Assembly (NCBI GenBank): GCA_030248225.1
Contig: JASANE010018708.1
Coordinates: 1 to 64,000 of the forward strand
DNA: 64,000 bases
Origin: Trileptium ribeirensis
Lineage: Eukaryota > Nematoda > Enoplea > Enoplida > Thoracostomopsidae
Reading direction: 5' to 3'
The notes beneath the pieces were generated by a model. The model worked only from the letters and a program-made list of their open reading frames with translations. It did no database searches and was not told where the DNA came from. Numbering within the stretch: the first letter of the stretch is position 1; each line of letters starts with the position of its first letter. The position numbers and the translations under genes were made by a program. Below, piece after piece: positions 57,167 to 64,000 of the stretch.

Positions 57167-58366
57167 TTATTCGCACGCTAGCTGTTGCAATAGATAATCC
57201 ATTTCCTCCAGTCCCGCCGGTGTGAGGGTAGGCTCATTCATGGGATACACTACGTACGCCGTATGTGGCAAAGTCGGTTCCCATTTCCATGATTCGATGT
57301 CTTGCAGACTTGGAGGTAAAGGTACAACGCGAATGGGCTGTAAATTTCTCATTTGGGCCAGTTTGTTTTCCAATTTTGTTGCGACGCCCTGAGCCCACTC
57401 GGTTTTCGGTGTCTGGTAGATGTTCCAGTATGGCGACGGCGGGATGACCGATATTACGATATTTGCCGCTATTATGTGCCTTAGATATGATAGCTTCCTG
57501 GCAATGGCTTTAGTGTATGTGGTCGCATTCAACAACGTGATTTCGCCAGCTTTATTTCGTGACAGGGCGGCTTGTTGTCCGCCAACGAAAATAATTTGAC
57601 TAATCGGTGGTTTGGCTACCAATACAGCGAGTTGAACCAATTCCGTGAAAGATGCGTCTGGCCATGATAGTATTGTTTTATCCTGGTCGTTTGTTTGAAT
57701 GCCCAGCAGTGGGAATATGCAATGGTCGCCGATAACAATGGTACGCGGCCATGGACTCTGCCCAGTACGGCGAAGGCTCCGTACCTCCTCCAGAATCTTT
57801 CCCATGACGTTTTTAACCTTGTGATTTAATGGCTTGAAGTGAAGCTCGTGCGCCTGCATACCGACGCCCCAAAACATATCCTGTGGATTAGCCTCGAGTA
57901 GTTGCGTGTTGCCCAAGTTCTCGAGCAGGTTCCCGACGTACGGGTCTTCGCATTTTTGCAGAACCAAGGGTCGCATTATCGATGGCAGCATATGCCAGAG
58001 TATTGCTTTGCCGATGGCAGACAAATACTGCTCCTTATGCGCTCGAGCAATAGCTTTCACCTTAGCGGGGTGTAAGTTGTCGCGTCCCACCTCATCCATG
58101 GCTTCGGCTTGGTCGTATAAGTATGATATGGCGAACTGATATGCCTGCTCCACTGTATGGAAACTGCGGCCGGCGACATGGATGTTGCCGTGGATTTTGT
58201 AGAAGTTTGAGAGGGGCGTGAGGCCAGTACCCTTACTGAGGAACGGTTCCCATCGTTGCGACCAGTCAACCTCGTAGTCTGGGACACAATGGTACGTGTC
58301 GAAATACGTGTCACTGGGACCGCCCGGAGAGTATCGTTGTGATGTGGCGGCAACGCTTTGGTCCAT
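57167..58366 (-). CDS. Retroelement ORF3: NADAR domain plus SGNH-like region
   Basis: 399 codons from ATG 58366. The frame is open without any ATG-independent start signal up to the pol stop at 58507-58505. Numbering from the GTG at 58480, the NADAR (YbiA-like) domain spans about 76-238. It has LSNFY (90-94), GRSFHTVEQAYQF (105-117), W162, the RPLVLQKCEDPYVGNLL block (170-186) and DMFWGVGM (201-208). NADAR enzymes are N-glycosidases acting on ADP-ribosyl compounds, including ADP-ribosylated guanine, and riboflavin intermediates. Residues 246-430 resemble an SGNH hydrolase fold: VIGDH where GDS is expected, FVGGQQA in place of the G-N block, and a final LTPAGLEEM. The usual Ser and His are absent, so this part may bind rather than cleave. 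The start is chosen because the ATG follows a strong splice acceptor by three bases. It occupies the place of env in retroviruses. Confidence 0.85.
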   Translation of the reverse strand: MDQSVAATSQRYSPGGPSDTYFDTYHCVPDYEVDWSQRWEPFLSKGTGLTPLSNFYKIHGNIHVAGRSFHTVEQAYQFAISYLYDQAEAMDEVGRDNLHPAKVKAIARAHKEQYLSAIGKAILWHMLPSIMRPLVLQKCEDPYVGNLLENLGNTQLLEANPQDMFWGVGMQAHELHFKPLNHKVKNVMGKILEEVRSLRRTGQSPWPRTIVIGDHCIFPLLGIQTNDQDKTILSWPDASFTELVQLAVLVAKPPISQIIFVGGQQAALSRNKAGEITLLNATTYTKAIARKLSYLRHIIAANIVISVIPPSPYWNIYQTPKTEWAQGVATKLENKLAQMRNLQPIRVVPLPPSLQDIESWKWEPTLPHTAYVVYPMNEPTLTPAGLEEMDYLLQQLACE

Positions 58367-58392
58367 GACCTGAGAATGAAATGAAAGCATGG
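58367..58392 (-). promoter_or_regulatory. Candidate 3' splice site ahead of ORF3
   Basis: The minus strand reads a pyrimidine-rich stretch (tttcatttcattct) then cag at 58372-58370, followed by gtc and the ATG of ORF3. The tract is translatable in frame but makes poor protein sense. This supports an acceptor for a subgenomic mRNA, as used for env in retroviruses. The donor would lie beyond the window. Confidence 0.55.
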
Positions 58393-58504
58393 TTATACAA
58401 TACATAAATGAAGTTAAGATACTGTGACAATTGTTGACGGGGCAATATGGTACAGACGACGGTGGCAGGTATGTTGCCACGTCGGGACAGTTGATGTACT
58501 GCTG

Positions 58505-61500
58505 TCAATCGGACTCCGGCGGCAACGGCTTCAAAGTACGCAGCTCTAGCTGGCTCGGAGTCAAACTTCCGGCACCGGTTCCGTGCGGTGAGTCGTCGTC
58601 CGATGCGGGGCGATTACGCGCTGGTTTGCCCTTGCCTGTGATACTATGCTTCTTCGTTGTTCCTCGTTTGATTGCTGGCGTTGTTCGGTTCGTAGCTCTA
58701 GTCCTGGTCTTGTCGCGCGGTTTCGGAGACAGCGGTGGTGATTCACCACTGGAAGAATCGTCCGAATCCTCCGGCATGCGGCGAAACTTTACCGACTGTT
58801 TGGTAGTGTTAGCAGGTGCCTTTGCGTCGGGTTTCCTGCTAGTTATTCGCAACGCTTGTTGAAGAACGTTATCGATCGCTTTGTCGTACTGCTGATCGAT
58901 GCGCTGCACCCTATCGGTCTTGATTTGGGCTGGTCCCCTGGGTTTCGACTGTTCGCTGGCTCGTGTAAGCTGCGAGACGGGAGCGGCTGTAGCCTGGACG
59001 CCGAGTTGGCTACCAACTGGCGTGTTATGACTACGGTCGTGAGTCAAGAGCGGTCGGTCGTCAATCAGAAGGTCTTGCTGTTGTATTTGGCTGGGCCGTA
59101 TTGGTTGCCCAGGTTCAGCGTCTCCGAGACCATCCGATGAGTCCGACGGCAGACGAGACCGGGGTGACGCCGGCATGTGAGCAGGAGGTGAATCCAACGC
59201 GTCAATTGGTTCCGCTTCGGACGAATCTGGGTCATAATGTGGCGCGTCCGCAGTACGCTGCGCTTCCTCAAATTCCCAATTTGCGCGAAAAACCTCGTCT
59301 CCCTTCAGAGGTCGCAACAACTCAGTCCGATCTATGGCGGCAAGCGGATCTGGTCCGTCAACTGCAAACACTCGTGGGGGAAACGCTTTCTTAGTGCGGT
59401 TCATGTGCACTGTTAGAATCGGCCCATCAGGTATTCCTACGAGCTGGACCGTCATGCTTGGAGCTTTGACTTCGATGACGCGGTAGGGTCCGTGCCATCG
59501 GCGAACCAGTTTCCGGCTCAAATGCGGGGACCAGTTGTAGGCGTACACCCAAACTAAATCACCAGGTTGATAGCTTGCCTCCTTTGCGTTCTTGTTATAC
59601 TGTGCAGCCTGCTTTGATTGTGCGTTCCGCAGAGCCTGGCGTACGTTTTGTCTAACGCGACGCAGCCAGCCCAGAACGATTGTCCGATACGCGCTGACCC
59701 CTGAGTAGTTTTCCAAACAGTGCTTTTCCGCCATGTCACCCGGCAGTCTTGGGTCAAATCCGTGCATTAGTACAAACGGGGACTCGCCAGTGGTGCTATG
59801 GATGGCAGCGTTGTAGGCCATCGTGACGTAAGGGAGCATTTCGTCCCACCGCAAATGGTCGTTAGCCGAAAGGCTGGTTTTCAACATTTGTAGCAACGTC
59901 CGATTGAACCGTTCGATTTCCCCGTTGGCCTGGGGGTGGTGGGCAATCACCTCACGTTTGTAAGTACTAACAATGGCGCATATACTTTTAAACAAGGCGG
60001 AGACAAACTGTCTTCCTTGGTCAGAGAGCAGCTCCTTCGGAGCTCCGAACCGGTTCACCAGTCCGTCCACGAATAGCTCAGCCACGGTTCTGGCTTTCTG
60101 GTCGCTAGTAGGAAAAGTGATGGCAAATTTGGTGAACTGGTCAATGAACGCAACCACATAACGGTTTCCAGACAGTGTCGTGACTCGAACGTCAAGAATA
60201 TCAACGAAGACCCGGAACATTGGTTGCGTCGGCACGGGCAGCAGACCCATAGGTGCCTTTGGTTTCTTGGGCGGGTTCTTTGACGTTTGGCATACTAAAC
60301 ATGTCTGAATCCATCGAGACACGTCTCGGTTAATGGTAGGCCAGTAATAAAACATGGCGACTTTTGCTACCATCCTGTTACGACCAGGGTGTCCAGCGTA
60401 CACACCCTCGTGTTCGCGTGCAAGAATAGTTTCTACCAAGCTAGCAGGAACGCAAATTTTGGGCCTAGTGTCCGCAACAACACAAGGCTGCTTGTATAAA
60501 ATCTCGTCCTCGTTGAGCTCAAACTGTGAGGCAGTCAACAAAACTCGACGAGCCGCTTTATCGTCCTCGGGGAGTACGCCTGTACGCAGATGATGGACGA
60601 TGGGGCCAAAATATTCGTCCTTTTCTTGTTCTTCCGCAAGATTGGCAGCGTCACAACCGAGCTCGGGAGCGTTCAACTCCTCGGCGAGATAAATGTCTGG
60701 CTCAAGAGTCAGCTTATCTCGCCGCCTCTCTAAAGGTTGCTGTTCGGCCATCAAGGCGTTCGGTTCATCCTCCACATCGAATGGACGTCTACCAAACCGT
60801 CGTTTCCAATGTGGTACATGCCCTTTTCGTTGGGGCTGTGCATCCGATATAGAACTGTCAGAAGAGATCGAATGCCCGGATCCCTGATCCGCCTCATCTC
60901 CTCCACCGGCTTCTTTTGACGTCGTTGGTTGCTGGACCGGTCTGTCAGTGAACAAATTAGGTGATGCTCTTTGTTTTGACGGTGTTTTTCGATTCTGCCC
61001 AACAATGGCATTCACCATCCGCATATCCTTTCGCCGTTCTTCCAACGGAACTTCCTCCGATGCTTCGTCACTATGCGGCTCGTGTCGTGGATCGCGTGAC
61101 AGAGCATCTGCGTTGCCGTTCGCCTTTCCCGGCCGATATACGATTTCGAAACTCCCGAACTCAACGAGCAGTTCGTTGCTCCACTGCGCAATCCGCGAAT
61201 TCTTGGGCGGTTTTGCGAAGAGTTGTTTCAGTGGTTTGTGGTCGGTCTCCACCACGAATTTATGCCCGTACAGGTAATGTTTGAAGTATAACACGGCCCA
61301 GCGTATAGCCAGCGCCTCTGCTTCGATCGGCGGGTAGCGTCTCTGGTACGACAGGAGTGCCTTGCTGGCATAAGCGATGGGCTTGATTCCGCCGTCGGTC
61401 TTCTGCGACAGTACTGCCCCCATGGCGAAACCTGACGCATCAGTTTGTACAATAAACGGCACACCGAAATCGGGATAGATTAGCAGAGGATCGCGACTTA

Positions 61501-64000
61501 GGATGTCCTTAAGCCGGTCAAATGCTTCCTGGCAAGCCACAGTCCATTCGAAAGATGCGTCTTTGCGTCGTAGCCGGTTAAGCGGTTCCGCGATGTCTGA
61601 GAAGTTCGGTATAAATTTGCTATAATACGTCACGATCCCGAGAAAACTCTGGAGATGCTTCAGTGCTTCCGGTCGTCGAAACTGTTGAATAGCCAGTGTT
61701 TTCTCGGGGTCCGGCCGAATGCCTTCTGTACTAACGATGTGCCCAAGGTATTTCAGCGACCTCTGCCCGAATTGACATTTCTTCGGTTTGAGGCGGAGGT
61801 TAGCCTGCCGGAATCGGTCGAATACCTCGGCCAAATCAGCGAGATGTCGGTCGAACGACGGCGAAAATACCAAGATGTCGTCGATATATATTAAGCATTT
61901 CTCCCACTCTAGACCTGCTAACGCTAGTGCCATGCACCGTTGGAATGCGCCAGGTGAGGAATTCAGGCCGAACGGAAGCACGTTATACTCGAATTGGCCA
62001 TGGACGGTTACAAAGGCCGTCTTTTGTTTCGTAGCTGGGTCCAGTTCGACTTGCCAAAATCCTTTATTTAGGTCGAGACTGGACATAAATTTGGTATTCT
62101 TTAACGTGGCCAATATGTCGTCGATTCGGGGGAGAGGGTATGCGTCCTGTTCGACGACGGCATTTACCTTGCGGAAGTCAACACAAAGTCGCAGTGACCC
62201 GTCACTTTTGTTCACATAAACTATTGGGGAGCCCCACGGCGAATCCGATGGCTGTATCACTCCGGCGGCTATCATATCGTCAATCTCTTTGCGAAGTGGC
62301 TCGCGAAGAGCATGTGGCAGCCGGTGAGGTATCTGTTTGATGGGTCGGGCGTCGCCCGTTTGTATCGTGTGTGGCGCTAAGGTACACCGACCCAAATCAA
62401 AATCATCGGTGCTGAAGACGTCTGCGTTACCCGCAATGACATTCCGGAGTTGTTTCTGTTGCGGAGCTGTCAGAGTTGAATTAGCTAGCTGGATTTTCTC
62501 AAGAACAAGCCTAGCCCGTTCATGATTCATGTTTCGGCGGTCTGCGTTGACTCTCTGCAGAACCATAGTCGGCTCTTGACGCATGTTGTTCAACCGTCCA
62601 ACCGGCTGACTTTGGACGTAACTCAACAGTTCCTGGCCTCGCGTAGTAATATACTTAACTTGCTCTAAGTTGATATGCTCTAAATATCCTATCAGTTGTC
62701 CCGCATGTAAGCAAACCGGCTGGTCAGTGAAGTTGACGGCGGCCACTGGAACCGTCGGTCGCCCCGTCATCACAAGGGCATTGGATAGCACTGGGTTCAT
62801 GAGCGTCGATAGTGGTGTGAACACAGCCGAACCGGCATGTGTGACGTCCGTTTCAGGCACTGCGTTGAAGAAGGTTTCCGTGTTCGGCGGTATGGTCATC
62901 CGCGTGCGACTCACCACCGCGACCAGGCTCGGGAAACCGCCAGGTGGCGCTGCGAACGGTATTCGGTAAACTTCTTCGGTGGAGAAGTCGGAAATATCCA
63001 GACAGCGATGTAAGAAGTCTATGCTGAACTTGGACATAGATGACATAAAGTCCGTGCCGAGGATGAGTTGGTATGGTGGATCCGGTACGACGCGTAGAGT
63101 GCACTTCGAAGTAAGCGGCCCGAGGGCTACCCTCGCAGCTGCAACTCCAGAAGTGGCTAATTCCTGCATGGAGGCAGTGATTATCCGCGGTCGTTGCTCC
63201 TGACGGATGTCTAAATTAGCTTTTCGCGCTGCAACGAGTGAAATCACCGAGACGTCGGCACCGGTGTCCAACAACGTTAGCACGGGGACTGAGTTTACTT
63301 TAGCATTGACCACAAGTGGCGAGACCGTTGCTGCCAGAGTATTCATTTGCTTAGCTGCCTTTGCTTTTGAAGTACAAGGATCGTCGCCAGGAAACCTCAG
63401 CTCTTTGATCGGCGTGCGGTCACGACGAGGTACGCCGCTGTAGTATCGTGGATCCCGGTCTAAAACAACGTGTGGGGATCGCTGTGTCAGTCCGGCCGCG
63501 GTCCTAGCCTGGTATCGCGTATTATAGGGTGGCGTAATATTAAATGGTTCAATCGGTTCGACTTTAGGCTCCTGATGTGGTTCAGACGGCATGCTGATCA
63601 TGAGCGGGTGGCGAACATCAGGGAGGGCTGTCCGTTCCGCGGGACGCCGACGATCGGCAGGCGATGTATAATGTTCCCAGCTGGAGCGGAGTCGAGAACG
63701 ACAGTCATAACTTTTGCAGTACCGGTATCCCGCGCAAGCCAATACAACTACAACCGCCATCAGTATGATTATTGCGTATGCGGGAACGCGCGAGCCAGCG
63801 GTGATTGGCAACGTGAAAGTCTTCGTAAGCTGCCCACTCACCAGTTGCTGTACGTGAAGATTAGCTGCTTTGGCCTCGTTCAATGAGGTCCAGGTGAGTG
63901 GCTTGAACGAGATGTCCGGGGGCGCGGTAATATTTAGTTTTGCAGCTAGGGTAACAGAGAAGTAGCTCGGTTCCAATGTACTAGTGAGCATAATATCGCC
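58505..64000 (-). CDS. Retroelement Pol polyprotein with N-terminal membrane segment (5' partial)
   Basis: Open from the window edge (1828 codons from ATG 63991, and three more codons stay open before it). Residues 1-68 contain a sequon (NIT, 20-22) and a heptad-like stretch. Residues about 69-92 form a membrane span (IIILMAVVVVLACAGY) followed by a Cys/Arg-rich tail, the layout of an envelope protein C-terminus. The protease has LLDTGADVSVI (240-250). RT runs about 555-760 with LDLNKGFWQVELD and active site YIDD (702-705). RNase H starts at QTDAS (849-853). Integrase has an H2C2 knuckle (H1194, H1201, C1231, C1234), a DD35E triad (D1264, D1324, E1360, in QANGEIERFNRTL) and a GPY/F module (GPYRVIEV, 1501). 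Unusual parts are a roughly 210-residue polar linker between RNase H and integrase, and a roughly 280-residue acidic, Ser/Pro-rich tail. No frameshifts. It ends with TGA 25 bases before the GTG of the ORF3 frame, in the same frame. Confidence 0.95.
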   Translation of the reverse strand, partial: GDIMLTSTLEPSYFSVTLAAKLNITAPPDISFKPLTWTSLNEAKAANLHVQQLVSGQLTKTFTLPITAGSRVPAYAIIILMAVVVVLACAGYRYCKSYDCRSRLRSSWEHYTSPADRRRPAERTALPDVRHPLMISMPSEPHQEPKVEPIEPFNITPPYNTRYQARTAAGLTQRSPHVVLDRDPRYYSGVPRRDRTPIKELRFPGDDPCTSKAKAAKQMNTLAATVSPLVVNAKVNSVPVLTLLDTGADVSVISLVAARKANLDIRQEQRPRIITASMQELATSGVAAARVALGPLTSKCTLRVVPDPPYQLILGTDFMSSMSKFSIDFLHRCLDISDFSTEEVYRIPFAAPPGGFPSLVAVVSRTRMTIPPNTETFFNAVPETDVTHAGSAVFTPLSTLMNPVLSNALVMTGRPTVPVAAVNFTDQPVCLHAGQLIGYLEHINLEQVKYITTRGQELLSYVQSQPVGRLNNMRQEPTMVLQRVNADRRNMNHERARLVLEKIQLANSTLTAPQQKQLRNVIAGNADVFSTDDFDLGRCTLAPHTIQTGDARPIKQIPHRLPHALREPLRKEIDDMIAAGVIQPSDSPWGSPIVYVNKSDGSLRLCVDFRKVNAVVEQDAYPLPRIDDILATLKNTKFMSSLDLNKGFWQVELDPATKQKTAFVTVHGQFEYNVLPFGLNSSPGAFQRCMALALAGLEWEKCLIYIDDILVFSPSFDRHLADLAEVFDRFRQANLRLKPKKCQFGQRSLKYLGHIVSTEGIRPDPEKTLAIQQFRRPEALKHLQSFLGIVTYYSKFIPNFSDIAEPLNRLRRKDASFEWTVACQEAFDRLKDILSRDPLLIYPDFGVPFIVQTDASGFAMGAVLSQKTDGGIKPIAYASKALLSYQRRYPPIEAEALAIRWAVLYFKHYLYGHKFVVETDHKPLKQLFAKPPKNSRIAQWSNELLVEFGSFEIVYRPGKANGNADALSRDPRHEPHSDEASEEVPLEERRKDMRMVNAIVGQNRKTPSKQRASPNLFTDRPVQQPTTSKEAGGGDEADQGSGHSISSDSSISDAQPQRKGHVPHWKRRFGRRPFDVEDEPNALMAEQQPLERRRDKLTLEPDIYLAEELNAPELGCDAANLAEEQEKDEYFGPIVHHLRTGVLPEDDKAARRVLLTASQFELNEDEILYKQPCVVADTRPKICVPASLVETILAREHEGVYAGHPGRNRMVAKVAMFYYWPTINRDVSRWIQTCLVCQTSKNPPKKPKAPMGLLPVPTQPMFRVFVDILDVRVTTLSGNRYVVAFIDQFTKFAITFPTSDQKARTVAELFVDGLVNRFGAPKELLSDQGRQFVSALFKSICAIVSTYKREVIAHHPQANGEIERFNRTLLQMLKTSLSANDHLRWDEMLPYVTMAYNAAIHSTTGESPFVLMHGFDPRLPGDMAEKHCLENYSGVSAYRTIVLGWLRRVRQNVRQALRNAQSKQAAQYNKNAKEASYQPGDLVWVYAYNWSPHLSRKLVRRWHGPYRVIEVKAPSMTVQLVGIPDGPILTVHMNRTKKAFPPRVFAVDGPDPLAAIDRTELLRPLKGDEVFRANWEFEEAQRTADAPHYDPDSSEAEPIDALDSPPAHMPASPRSRLPSDSSDGLGDAEPGQPIRPSQIQQQDLLIDDRPLLTHDRSHNTPVGSQLGVQATAAPVSQLTRASEQSKPRGPAQIKTDRVQRIDQQYDKAIDNVLQQALRITSRKPDAKAPANTTKQSVKFRRMPEDSDDSSSGESPPLSPKPRDKTRTRATNRTTPAIKRGTTKKHSITGKGKPARNRPASDDDSPHGTGAGSLTPSQLELRTLKPLPPESD

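Larger units (their letters stand above)
52309..64000 (-). mobile_element. Ty3/gypsy-type LTR retroelement with NADAR ORF (partial)
   Basis: The 3' part of a large LTR element read from right to left, running off the window edge. Its order is: membrane segment, protease, reverse transcriptase, RNase H, integrase, long acidic tail; then a third ORF with NADAR and SGNH-like parts; then an untranslated stretch, polypurine tract and candidate LTR. RT before integrase is the Ty3/gypsy order. The coding part is uninterrupted and clearly GC-richer than the surrounding DNA, which suggests a young and possibly active copy. A gag region and the 5' LTR are expected beyond 64000. Confidence 0.85.

Overview
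The window reads as AT-rich nuclear DNA of an animal and is almost entirely transposable elements, their remnants and short-period repeats. No host gene was recognised, and neither rRNA nor tRNA genes were seen. The animal type is inferred from the mix of elements: Jockey-like and CR1-like non-LTR retrotransposons, hAT-like and Merlin DNA transposons, a Helitron and a Ty3/gypsy-type LTR element. The sequence alone does not place the species.

Layout. Bases 1-45,000 are old, decayed repeat land. They hold two hAT-like non-autonomous elements in opposite orientation (6178-7205 with a perfect 8-bp target duplication, and 13783-14882), and three non-LTR retrotransposon corpses (8340-11335 +, 25355-26790 -, 29975-31215 +). 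They also hold a Merlin transposase relic (22310-23000 -) and several dispersed families, called A, B, C and E here, one of them nested inside another. Tandem arrays lie at 31420-31687, 37870-38305 and 40722-42360, and purine-rich arrays at 35915-37165. A cluster of small unrecognised ORFs sits at 38334-40139.

Bases 45,398-51,190 are a nearly intact Helitron on the minus strand. It encodes a Rep endonuclease with an HUH motif and a tyrosine pair, a Pif1-type helicase and an OTU cysteine protease domain. Its predicted 3' hairpin and CTAG end are followed by T. One frameshift and one in-frame stop are visible.

Bases 52,309-64,000 are the 3' part of a large Ty3/gypsy-type LTR element on the minus strand, running off the right edge. 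Its pol ORF (PR-RT-RNase H-INT) has an envelope-like transmembrane segment ahead of the protease. Downstream, where env often sits, is a third ORF with a NADAR (YbiA-like) domain fused to a region resembling a degenerate SGNH hydrolase. This ORF is in the same frame as pol behind a single TGA, and its first well-placed ATG lies directly after a strong 3' splice-site consensus. The element could therefore make it by splicing or by readthrough. This NADAR-carrying, possibly env-like retroelement is the most interesting system in the window.
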